Positions 32,817-39,765 of a DNA stretch of 39,765 nt are shown piece after piece (the stretch's first letter is position 1; every line of letters starts with the position of its first letter). The position numbers were made by a program, and so were the translations under genes. Origin of the DNA: Nitrospirota bacterium (lineage in GTDB: Bacteria > Nitrospirota > 9FT-COMBO-42-15 > HDB-SIOI813); NCBI GenBank assembly GCA_016217665.1, contig JACRHF010000073.1:1-39765 (forward strand), read 5' to 3'. The notes beneath the pieces were generated by a model that worked only from the letters and a program-made list of their open reading frames with translations, did no database searches and had not been told where the DNA came from.

Positions 32817-35447
32817 CTAAGCCCCACAACATTTTTTGTACTTTTTCCCGCTGCCGCAGGGACAGGGGTCGTTTCTGCCGACCTTTTTTTCACTCTTCTG
32901 TACGGGCCTGGGTGCAGATGATTCACCGCGATTAAGACGTATGGACTGGGGCATGACGGGACGCCGCTGGGGGACGGCGTCCTCCTTGACCAGCTGGATC
33001 TTAAATAACCGTTCTACGGTATCTGATTTTATACGGGTTATCATGTCATTAAACATCTCAAAACCTTCCCGTTTATATTCAATCAAAGGGTCCTTTTGCC
33101 CATAACCTCTTAATCCTATACCCTCTTTCAGGTGGTCCATCGCAAGCAGGTGGTCCTTCCATTGGGTATCAACGACCTGAAGAAGGACAACCTTCTCGAT
33201 ACGTCTCATGACCTCTGAACCAAATTCCCCTTCTTTATCGCGATAGGCCTTGCGGACCTTCTCCAGCAGTACCTCTCTTAATCCTTCAAGCCCAATATTG
33301 GCAACGTCTATCTCCCCCTCATTGATCCCGACGGAAAACACCCGGGAGAACGCCTCCTGTAGACCGTTGATATTCCACTCTTCAGGATATATATCCTTAC
33401 TGCAATAGACGGCCAACATGTCATCCAGGAGGTCTTCTATCATATCAAACAGGATTTCAGTAAGCCTCTCCCCCTGGAGGATCTCCCTTCTCTGCCCATA
33501 GATCACCCCCCTTTGTTGATTCATGACATCATCAAACTCAAGGAGGTGCTTCCGGATATCGAAGTTATGGGTTTCCACCTTTTTCTGGGCATTTTCTATC
33601 GCCCTGCTTACCATCCGGTGCTCAATGGGGGTCCCTTCTTCCATGCCCAGCTTATCCATCAAATTGGCAATCCTCTCGGAACCGAAGATCCTCATCAGGT
33701 CATCTTCCAGAGATAAGTAGAAACGGGAAGACCCAGGGTCACCCTGACGTCCGGACCGGCCCCGAAGCTGGTTATCAATGCGTCTGGCCTCATGCCTTTC
33801 CGTACCAATGATATGAAGCCCTCCCAGCTTAATCACCTCTTCCTTCTCCCTCTCACACTGGGCCTTAAGCTCTTTGTGCCTCTTTTCCCTCTCTTCCTGA
33901 GGAAGGTCAGGTTGGGCATTAAACTCCTTTTTGGCAAGAAAATCGGGATTACCCCCAAGAAGTATGTCGGTCCCCCTCCCGGCCATATTGGTTGCGATAG
34001 TCGTCGCACCCTTCCTGCCGGCCTGGGCCACGATCTCTGCCTCAAGTTCATGATATTTTGCATTCAGGACCGTGTGCCTGACCCCTTTTTTCTTTAAGAG
34101 GGCGGAAAGCCTTTCAGACTTCTCGATAGAGACCGTCCCAACCAGGGCGGGTTGCCCTTCTTTGTTGCGTTCTGCGATCTCTTCCACGATGGCATTAAAT
34201 TTCTCCCGCTCACTCTTATAGACCACATCAGGATTGTCTTTCCGGATCATCGGCTTATTCGGCGGAATGACCAGCACTTCCAGGTTATAGATCTTATGAA
34301 ACTCCGCGGCCTCGGTATCTGCAGTTCCAGTCATTCCCGCCAGCTTATTATAGATCCTGAAGTAATTCTGAAACGTAATTGTAGCTAAGGTCTGGTTCTC
34401 CTTTGCAATCGTGACGTCCTCTTTTGCCTCTAATGCCTGATGAAGTCCATCGCTATAACGCCGGCCGGGCATAAGTCTGCCTGTAAACTCGTCTACGATG
34501 ATTACCTCTCCGTCTTTGACAACATAGTCTACGTCAAGTTTAAACAGTGTATGGGCCTTGAGCGCCTGTATCACATGGTGAACCATATCCATGTTAGACA
34601 GGTCATACAGATTGCCAAGTCCAAGAAGACGTTCTACCTTGGCATTGCCTTCTTCTGTCAATGATACCGTGCGCGTCTTTTCTTCAAGCGTATAATCCGC
34701 CCCTTCTTTAAGCTGGGGGATAATCCGGTTGATCTTATAATATTTATCTGTAGACTCCTCGGTAGGTCCTGATATGATCAGCGGAGTCCTGGCCTCGTCA
34801 ATCAATATACTGTCTACCTCATCAACGATGGCATAATTAAGCTCCCGCTGGACAAACATCGAGGAATCAAACTTCATATTATCCCTCAGATAATCAAAAC
34901 CAAACTCATTATTGGTGCCATAAACAACATCGCTGGCGTAAGCACGCTGACGTTCCTGGTCCGGCATATCATGCTGGATCAGGCCAACGGTCAGGCCGAG
35001 GAATTTATAGATCTCACCCATCCACTGGCTGTCGCGTTTCGCCAGGTAGTCATTGACAGTCACCACATGAACGCCTTGCCCCGGCAGGGCATTGAGATAG
35101 ACCGGCAGAGTGGCCACCAATGTCTTCCCCTCTCCGGTCTTCATCTCTGCAATCTTGCCTTCATGCAAGACCATTCCACCGATGAGCTGCGCATCAAAGT
35201 GTCTCATGCCCAGCACCCGTTTTGAGGTCTCACGCACCACGGCAAATGCCTCAGGGAGGGTGTCCTCTAAGGACTTGCCATTGGAAAGGGCCGCCCGGAA
35301 TTCTTCTGTCTTCTGCCGGAGCGCATTATCAGAGAGGGCAACGATAGAAGGCTCCAGGACATTGATACGGTCCACAATAATCTGAAACCGTTTTAATTCC
35401 CGCTCATTCTGAGTTCCGATTATTCTTTTGAAAAAATTACCAATCAT
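32817..35447 (-). CDS. secA: Preprotein translocase ATPase SecA
   Basis: SecA drives protein export through SecYEG. I take the ATG at 35447 (876 residues); the ORF track uses a TTG two codons earlier. Visible features are Walker [28 protein letters not shown], the DEAD-type box [75 protein letters not shown], and the C-terminal SEC-C zinc finger [19 protein letters not shown]. Its start region overlaps the stop of the upstream EndoIII-like gene, suggesting translational coupling. Everything looks complete. Confidence 0.97.
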   Translation of the reverse strand: MIGNFFKRIIGTQNERELKRFQIIVDRINVLEPSIVALSDNALRQKTEEFRAALSNGKSLEDTLPEAFAVVRETSKRVLGMRHFDAQLIGGMVLHEGKIAEMKTGEGKTLVATLPVYLNALPGQGVHVVTVNDYLAKRDSQWMGEIYKFLGLTVGLIQHDMPDQERQRAYASDVVYGTNNEFGFDYLRDNMKFDSSMFVQRELNYAIVDEVDSILIDEARTPLIISGPTEESTDKYYKINRIIPQLKEGADYTLEEKTRTVSLTEEGNAKVERLLGLGNLYDLSNMDMVHHVIQALKAHTLFKLDVDYVVKDGEVIIVDEFTGRLMPGRRYSDGLHQALEAKEDVTIAKENQTLATITFQNYFRIYNKLAGMTGTADTEAAEFHKIYNLEVLVIPPNKPMIRKDNPDVVYKSEREKFNAIVEEIAERNKEGQPALVGTVSIEKSERLSALLKKKGVRHTVLNAKYHELEAEIVAQAGRKGATTIATNMAGRGTDILLGGNPDFLAKKEFNAQPDLPQEEREKRHKELKAQCEREKEEVIKLGGLHIIGTERHEARRIDNQLRGRSGRQGDPGSSRFYLSLEDDLMRIFGSERIANLMDKLGMEEGTPIEHRMVSRAIENAQKKVETHNFDIRKHLLEFDDVMNQQRGVIYGQRREILQGERLTEILFDMIEDLLDDMLAVYCSKDIYPEEWNINGLQEAFSRVFSVGINEGEIDVANIGLEGLREVLLEKVRKAYRDKEGEFGSEVMRRIEKVVLLQVVDTQWKDHLLAMDHLKEGIGLRGYGQKDPLIEYKREGFEMFNDMITRIKSDTVERLFKIQLVKEDAVPQRRPVMPQSIRLNRGESSAPRPVQKSEKKVGRNDPCPCGSGKKYKKCCGA

Positions 35448-36123
35448 AACCAATTTTTATAACATTTTTAGACCTTTTATGCAAATCATACTCGATAGGA
35501 CAGATATGGCACAGGGGTTTCTTTTTACATAAGTCCTTACCAACCCGGACAATCAGGGCGTGATACTCGTTATAAAGGTTCTCATCCTTTGGAAGACTCT
35601 CCATAAACAGGGTCTGTACCTGGTGGTAATTTGCATCACCTTTTATATCTCCATGTCTTGAAAAGATGCGCTTTGTATAGGCATCTACCACAAAGATGGG
35701 GTATCCGGCCGCATAAAGGAGGATAGAATCTACAGTCTCAGGACCCAGGCCATTGATTTTAAGGAGCTTATCCCTCAATACCAGACCCTCTTCCTTTAGC
35801 ATGGCTTCCAGATTCCCCTCGTATTCATTAAAAAGGAAAGAGAGAAAATTTTTGAGACGCCTGGCCTTGATATTAAAATATCCGGAAGACCGGATAAGCT
35901 GAGCCAGTCTATCTATTGGGGTATCATAAAGGCCCTTCGGGGTAAAATGACCGGACGCCTTAAGAGAGTTTATAGCCTTTTCTACGTTTTTCCATGAGGT
36001 ATTCTGGGTCAGGATGGCCCCGATGATGACTTCAAATGGGGTCTCTCCAGGCCACCAGTGCTGGGGTCCAAACCGCTCGAAAAATGAATGGTATATCTTT
36101 AAGAGGTGCTTGCCTCTACCCAT
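35437..36123 (-). CDS. HhH-GPD DNA glycosylase (endonuclease III-like)
   Basis: A 228-residue base-excision repair enzyme. It shows [20 protein letters not shown], the helix-hairpin-helix [19 protein letters not shown], and the catalytic aspartate in [14 protein letters not shown]. The position of the EndoIII catalytic lysine is not clear, so it may be a monofunctional glycosylase of the MagIII-like group. The C-terminal cluster region has [15 protein letters not shown] with three cysteines where EndoIII uses four to hold [4Fe-4S]. Its start overlaps cutA and its stop overlaps secA, making a cutA-glycosylase-secA unit. Confidence 0.87.
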   Translation of the reverse strand: MGRGKHLLKIYHSFFERFGPQHWWPGETPFEVIIGAILTQNTSWKNVEKAINSLKASGHFTPKGLYDTPIDRLAQLIRSSGYFNIKARRLKNFLSFLFNEYEGNLEAMLKEEGLVLRDKLLKINGLGPETVDSILLYAAGYPIFVVDAYTKRIFSRHGDIKGDANYHQVQTLFMESLPKDENLYNEYHALIVRVGKDLCKKKPLCHICPIEYDLHKRSKNVIKIGYDW

Positions 36124-36425
36124 TTCAGATATTCTTCAGATCCTCCAATAACAGGGAGGGCGATGATCTCCGGTACCTTGTAACTATGGATCTTTTTAAC
36201 CTGTTCTACTATCTTATCAAGAAGAGGCCTCCTGCTCTTTGCGATCAGCAGAACCTCTGACTCCTGAGCTGTCTTCCCCTCCCAGAAAAAGAGGGATTTG
36301 ACTGACGGGACCATATTGACACAGGCGACAAGATGGTGATCAACAAGCGACGTTGCGATCTTCTCACCTTCCTCAGCAGAACTCGAGGTGATAAGCACAA
36401 CGATAAATTCCCTATCTCTGTCCAT
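36099..36425 (-). CDS. cutA: CutA1 family divalent-cation tolerance protein
   Basis: A 108-residue small trimeric protein. Typical blocks are FIVVLITSSSAEEGEKIATS, VACVNMVPSVKSLFFWEGK, and VKKIHSYKVPEIIALPVIGG, with YLKWV near the end. CutA1 is widespread and linked to copper tolerance in E. coli, though its actual role is unclear. It heads the cutA-glycosylase-secA overlapping set, with a 25-base overlap into the glycosylase gene. Confidence 0.93.
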   Translation of the reverse strand: MDRDREFIVVLITSSSAEEGEKIATSLVDHHLVACVNMVPSVKSLFFWEGKTAQESEVLLIAKSRRPLLDKIVEQVKKIHSYKVPEIIALPVIGGSEEYLKWVEASTS

Positions 36426-36484
36426 TGGGTCTCTTTATTCTCCAGTAAGAATAGGTTATATTCTATACGGGCCTATGTGTCAAG

Positions 36485-36779
36485 GCAAATCCCCCTTAAT
36501 TCGGGACGTTTCCGTGGTGGGTGAGGCCATTGCCCCTTCGCTCCTGGCCTACGCAGTTGACCTATCTAAGGACTCGCAGGCGGGGAAGCCTTCCAGCCTC
36601 TAACGGGCTGGCTTTTTTCGCTTCGCTCAATGCAAGCACTGCCCTCTGTCTGCTCGCCCATTATTTAGAAGTCAGGTGCCCAACTGCTCCGGCAAGTCGC
36701 GAAGGGGCAATGGCCTCACCCACGTTTCAGCAAAGTACTACCTTACTTCCCCTTTATTAAAGGGGGAAATAGGGGATTA
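36485..36779. mobile_element. Gene-free spacer: repeat A, copy 9, apparently split by an insert with 25-bp inverted repeats
   Basis: No credible gene lies between cutA and the macrodomain gene. At the left is half of a repeat A copy (AAATCCCCCTTAATTC, to 36502). At 36747-36779 is the other half (TTCCCCCTTTATTAAAGGGG, GAAATAGGGGATT). Joined, they give a standard copy. The 244 bases between contain perfect 25-bp inverted repeats at 36517-36541 (starting GTGGGTGAGGCC) and 36699-36723, a terminator-like hairpin CCAGCC-TCTAAC-GGGCTGG with following T-run near 36591-36618, and the CGCTTCGC/GCACTGCC module also seen at 23073. It resembles a small non-autonomous insert. Sequence ACGTTTC occurs at both sides (36506 and 36722). 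Confidence 0.6.
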
Positions 36780-36800
36780 TTCCAGGAAGGGGGGAGAATT

Positions 36801-37349
36801 ATGCAAGTAAAGATCAACAATTCCATCTTAGAATTAGTCCAGGGGGACATCACAAAGCAGGGTACCGAGGCCATCGTAAATGCGGCCAACTCGGGCCTCA
36901 GAGGCGGGGGCGGTGTGGATGGGGCCATTCATCGGGCCGGCGGCCCGCAGATTATGGAGGAGTGCTGGAAGATCGGGGGGTGCCCGACAGGCAGTGCCGT
37001 CATCACGACAGGGGGAAGATTACAGGCGCGGTATGTCATCCATACTGTAGGGCCTGTTTATCATGGCGGGAACAGAGGCGAGGCAGAACTCCTGGCAGGT
37101 GCCTACCGGAGCAGCCTTAAGCTTGCCTCAGAAAAGGGGATCAGGACCATCGCCTTTCCTTCGCTCAGCACAGGCGCCTATGGTTATCCTTTAGATGAGG
37201 CCGCAAGAATCGCAATAAAGACAGTCGTTGATTATTTAAAAGACCATCCTGAGATTGGCTTAGTGCGCTTTGTACTATTCAATGCGGATGCTTATGGGAC
37301 CTTTGAAACAACGCTGAGGGACACCCAATCCCCCTTAATCCCCCTTTAG
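36801..37349 (+). CDS. Macrodomain protein (O-acetyl-ADP-ribose deacetylase-like)
   Basis: A 182-residue MacroD-type macrodomain: EAIVNAANSGLRGGGGVDGA (the ADP-ribose-binding and catalytic loop), IHRAGGPQIMEEC, YVIHTVGPVYHGG, and FPSLSTGAYGYPLDEAARIA (the diphosphate loop). Such enzymes hydrolyse O-acetyl-ADP-ribose and remove ADP-ribose from proteins or nucleic acids. The last residues (SPLIPL) and the TAG stop are encoded by palindromic repeat A, copy 10. It is convergent with yidC. It is not the DarG partner of the darT relic, which lies at the other end of the window. Confidence 0.92.
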   Translation: MQVKINNSILELVQGDITKQGTEAIVNAANSGLRGGGGVDGAIHRAGGPQIMEECWKIGGCPTGSAVITTGGRLQARYVIHTVGPVYHGGNRGEAELLAGAYRSSLKLASEKGIRTIAFPSLSTGAYGYPLDEAARIAIKTVVDYLKDHPEIGLVRFVLFNADAYGTFETTLRDTQSPLIPL

Positions 37350-37360
37350 TAAAGGGGGAA
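37327..37360. repeat. Palindromic repeat A, copy 10
   Basis: AATCCCCCTTAATCCCCCTT, TAGTAAAGGGGGAA. It covers the end of the macrodomain gene, supplies its TAG stop, and fills part of the short gap to yidC. Confidence 0.85.
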
Positions 37361-37374
37361 AAGAAACAATTCCG

Positions 37375-38973
37375 TCATTTGTAGAAATATTTCGTGGTCA
37401 CGTACTGCTGGCCTATCGTCAGGACATTATTGACAAGCCAATAGAGGACCAGGCCTGATGGAAAGTTCAGGAAGAAGAAGGTAAACATCACCGGCATAAT
37501 GAGCATCAACTTTGCCTGTGTCGGATCAACGGTGGAAGGGGTCATCTTCTGCTGTATCAGCATGGAGATACCCATGATAATTGGCAATACATAGTATGGG
37601 TCTTTTATCGAAAGATCCGTTATCCATAAGATAAACGGGGTCTGCCTTAACTCTATCGTGTTTGCAAGGAGATTGTATAGCCCGATAAATACGGGTAATT
37701 GCAGTACCATTGGGAGACACCCGCCAAGGGGATTCACCTTGTGGGTCTTATATAATTCCATCATGGCTTTATTCAGTTCTGCCCTGTCATCCTTGTACTT
37801 CTTCTGGAGTTTTTGTATCTCCGGCTGGAGTCTTTGTATGTCCTTCATGGACTTAAAACTCTTAAAGGTAAGGGGAATAAAGGCCACCCGCACGAGCATG
37901 GTGAGGAATATGATGGCAACCCCATAATTATGGCTTAATCTGTAGAAGACCTGCAGGAGATAAAACAGGCCCTTGGCCATCCAACTGATGACAGACAGTT
38001 CCCAGACTATAAACCAGCCAAAGGAGATACTCTCGTCAAGTCCGACGCCAAGCGCCTTCAACCTCTTGTACTCCTTGGGCCCGGCATAGAGCATAAAAGC
38101 GGACTTCTGCCCCTCTGGGATCTCTATGGCCGCATGAACATCCTTCTCATGGTCCTTGCTGACAATGACCCTGTTCACTTTCCCCTGGGGTATCAGGGCT
38201 GATATAAAGTACTTGTCCTGAACGGCCGTCCACTTGATATCCCCTTCATACTGAAGCGGCCCTTTTATCTTTGCCACCTTATCCTTGATTAACTTTGTCC
38301 CAACCAGGGAGCTGGGCCCTACAAACCCTCCCATACTCGCCGCACCCCATTCCGAGATGCCGAAGTTTGAACCTGTAGAGACCGCGTAGTTCCCTCCAAG
38401 ATTGATCGGGGTTATCTCGATCTCTACTGTATAAGATTCGTTATGGAAGGTGAACGCCTTTCGTACCCCTTTGCCGCTATTGGGGTCTACCAGGGTAAAA
38501 ATGAGACTCCCCTTTGGATTTTCATGACTCAGACGGGCATCTCCCCCCTCAACGCTAAACAGTCCGCCCTGGAGCAGCTTGTTTAACTCCCCATCACTCA
38601 CCGAAACCGCCATAGGGTATGCCCCAATGATGATCTTGCCGGGATCGAAAAGGACGATATTATTCTGCTTCTTTAAATCTGCCCAGTATTGCTTTAATTC
38701 CCAGTGGCGGATCACAGCCCCCCTGTTCGAAAAGACCGCCTTATAAAGGTCAGTCTCCACAGTAACGGTCTTCTCCTCTGCAGCCACCGCACCTGAGACC
38801 TCTACGGTCTCTGCTGCCGGAGACGCTCCACCTTCCTCACTCTTCCGGGGAGAGGTCTCTGCAATCTGGTCTTTTGGCGGGGGAGGGGGAGGGGGAAAGA
38901 GAAAAGGATAGACGAATAGTACAAGCATGGACAACAGGATAGCGATTAATATTCTCTTTTCCATTCCTTCCAT
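37375..38973 (-). CDS. yidC: Membrane protein insertase YidC
   Basis: YidC inserts and folds inner-membrane proteins, alone or with SecYEG. The 532-residue protein has the Gram-negative layout: an N-terminal membrane anchor (ILIAILLSMLVLFVYPFLFP, then a proline run), a large periplasmic beta domain (about 60-320), and the conserved C-terminal five-helix core. The core includes NYGVAIIFLTMLVRVAFIPL with the positively charged groove, KYKDDRAELNKAMMELYKTH (cytoplasmic coiled coil), NPLGGCLPMVLQLPVFIGLY and FPSGLVLYWLVNNVLTIGQQ. It is the last gene of the rpmH-rnpA-yidD-yidC cluster. Confidence 0.97.
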   Translation of the reverse strand: MEGMEKRILIAILLSMLVLFVYPFLFPPPPPPPKDQIAETSPRKSEEGGASPAAETVEVSGAVAAEEKTVTVETDLYKAVFSNRGAVIRHWELKQYWADLKKQNNIVLFDPGKIIIGAYPMAVSVSDGELNKLLQGGLFSVEGGDARLSHENPKGSLIFTLVDPNSGKGVRKAFTFHNESYTVEIEITPINLGGNYAVSTGSNFGISEWGAASMGGFVGPSSLVGTKLIKDKVAKIKGPLQYEGDIKWTAVQDKYFISALIPQGKVNRVIVSKDHEKDVHAAIEIPEGQKSAFMLYAGPKEYKRLKALGVGLDESISFGWFIVWELSVISWMAKGLFYLLQVFYRLSHNYGVAIIFLTMLVRVAFIPLTFKSFKSMKDIQRLQPEIQKLQKKYKDDRAELNKAMMELYKTHKVNPLGGCLPMVLQLPVFIGLYNLLANTIELRQTPFILWITDLSIKDPYYVLPIIMGISMLIQQKMTPSTVDPTQAKLMLIMPVMFTFFFLNFPSGLVLYWLVNNVLTIGQQYVTTKYFYK

Positions 38974-38982
38974 TTTCTGATT

Positions 38983-39204
38983 TTACCTTACAGGGTCATA
39001 ACCACCCGGGTGAAAGGGGTGGCATCTTAAAAGCCTTGCTCCCGTCTTGGATATCCCCTTGACAGGCCCGTGCTTCTCTACGGCCTCGATAGCATATTGA
39101 GAACAGGTGGGAAAAAACCTGCAGGACGGCGGCGTTAATATAGAAATGTATCTCTGATAGGCCCTTGCCAAAAAGATGAAAATCTTTGAGAGGCTCATTC
39201 TCAA
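38983..39204 (-). CDS. yidD: Membrane protein insertion efficiency factor YidD
   Basis: A 73-residue YidD protein, or 71 from the ATG at 39198; a TTG at 39204 overlaps the rnpA stop. The signature [30 protein letters not shown] and [16 protein letters not shown] is complete, including the conserved cysteines. It is an amphipathic inner-membrane-associated factor that assists YidC, and it lies between rnpA and yidC as in most bacteria. Confidence 0.96.
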   Translation of the reverse strand: MRMSLSKIFIFLARAYQRYISILTPPSCRFFPTCSQYAIEAVEKHGPVKGISKTGARLLRCHPFHPGGYDPVR

Positions 39205-39533
39205 TGCTCCATGTACTTTATTAAGGTTCCAAAGACCTCATTGGCCTCTTTAAAATTGACGCCTATCATCCCCCCGCGCGCAACAATAATCATGTCTACG
39301 CCCATACTCCTGGCATCCTCTCTGAGCCGCACAATCTCTCTGATGATCCTTTTGATCCTGTTGCGTTTCACAGCCCCGCCCAGTTTCCGGCTTACCGAAA
39401 TCCCGAAGCGGCTATATCCAAGGTTGTTTTTTATATAGTAGAGGACAAAATGGCGGTTGGCCCTTCTTCGCCCATTCCTGTAAATAAGCCGGTATTCCCA
39501 TCCCTTACGGATCTTATTTTTTGAATTACTCAC
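39201..39533 (-). CDS. rnpA: Ribonuclease P protein component
   Basis: The protein subunit of RNase P, which helps the catalytic RNA remove 5' leaders from tRNA precursors. The 110-residue frame begins at a GTG. The RNR signature is present as [20 protein letters not shown], preceded by [11 protein letters not shown], with the C-terminal strand MIIVARGG. It follows rpmH by about 95 bases and overlaps yidD, as expected for this cluster. Confidence 0.95.
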   Translation of the reverse strand: MSNSKNKIRKGWEYRLIYRNGRRRANRHFVLYYIKNNLGYSRFGISVSRKLGGAVKRNRIKRIIREIVRLREDARSMGVDMIIVARGGMIGVNFKEANEVFGTLIKYMEH

Positions 39534-39628
39534 CTACCTACCATTGAAGGATACAGCACGTGCTGAGGCGGCCTTCGAAGTGTACGGCAGTAAGTCATTA
39601 ATACGAACGTAATAAATGGCTTTAGGGG

Positions 39629-39763
39629 TCACACTGCCAGTCTTGCGCGTCCTTTAGCCCTTCTCCTGCTCAAGATCCTTCTCCCATTCTTTGTCTTCAT
39701 CCTTCTTCTAAATCCGTGGGTCCTCTTCCTGCTGATATTATGCGGTCTATAGGTAATGGACAT
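39629..39763 (-). CDS. rpmH: 50S ribosomal protein L34
   Basis: A 44-codon gene too short for the ORF track. The product begins [20 protein letters not shown] and ends in [13 protein letters not shown], the highly basic L34 pattern. It has the standard length. It lies two bases from the window edge and is the first gene of rpmH-rnpA-yidD-yidC, a cluster that is often near dnaA and the replication origin, so the origin region may lie just beyond the window. Confidence 0.95.
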   Translation of the reverse strand: MSITYRPHNISRKRTHGFRRRMKTKNGRRILSRRRAKGRARLAV

Positions 39764-39765
39764 AA

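Noticed and set aside
36388-36760. ORFs of 71-79 codons in the cutA-macrodomain spacer
   Set aside because: They run through inverted repeats and the CGCTTCGC module, have no ribosome-binding sites and no recognisable protein features.
36801-37349. Macrodomain gene as the DarG antitoxin for the darT relic
   Set aside because: It is over 36 kb away, is a stand-alone MacroD-type protein without the DarG C-terminal domain, and the darT copy is only a stub.
1-39765. CRISPR array, tRNA or rRNA genes, complete insertion sequence or integrase
   Set aside because: No regularly spaced direct repeats, no recognisable tRNA cloverleaf or rRNA segment, and no transposase or integrase reading frame was found by eye.

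Overview
The window looks like a chromosome segment of a Gram-negative (diderm) bacterium of moderate GC content. The evidence is a KDO transferase (WaaA), the outer-membrane assembly lipoprotein BamD, an MltA-type lipoprotein, and a YidC with the large periplasmic domain. Gene content and the dense short palindromic repeats resemble deltaproteobacterial or Nitrospirota-type genomes, but the sequence alone does not fix the phylum.

Layout. (1) 1-5205, minus strand: a decayed type I restriction-modification locus. It holds an hsdM whose whole catalytic methyltransferase domain has been removed in frame, a small membrane protein, an intact two-domain hsdS, an ImmA/IrrE-type HTH-metallopeptidase with a DUF4411 PIN-like partner, and then a relic of a second hsdS tail coupled to the first ~55 codons of a darT-like ADP-ribosyltransferase toxin. 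No hsdR is present. (2) 5385-9775, minus strand: a tight housekeeping run murI-rph-rdgB-DUF374 acyltransferase-waaA. (3) 9850-12802, plus strand: cspA with a terminator-like hairpin in its leader, mgsA and ftsH. (4) 12881-18059: mltA and a PAP2 phosphatase (minus), an MFS transporter (plus), a small helical protein and an MltD-like SLT/LysM protein (minus). (5) 18113-25033: an uncharacterised protein with a JAMM-like motif, two paired M16 peptidases, larE, bamD (minus) and fabH. (6) 25057-26137: a small accessory patch with a C39-like cysteine peptidase, a DUF2283 protein, and a BrnA-like antitoxin with only the tail of its BrnT toxin. (7) 26149-31629: MFS, thioesterase and smc. (8) 31612-36425, minus strand: a GAF-GGDEF diguanylate cyclase, secA, an EndoIII-like glycosylase and cutA. 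(9) 36485-39763: a repeat-filled gap, a macrodomain hydrolase, and the conserved rpmH-rnpA-yidD-yidC cluster.

The most striking feature is a family of at least ten short GC-rich palindromes (core CCCCCTTT-nnn-AAAGGGGG, usually flanked by AATCCCCC/GGGGGATT). They lie in spacers and also in frame inside genes: twice in waaA, twice in fabH, once (degenerate) in smc, and at the N-terminus of an M16 protein. There they encode peptides of the type PPLxKGG. Other copies supply the stop codons of rdgB, the thioesterase and the macrodomain gene. Three copies share a longer tail, and at two of them the tail ends on a candidate start codon of an unrelated gene. One copy appears to be split by a 244-bp insert carrying perfect 25-bp inverted repeats.
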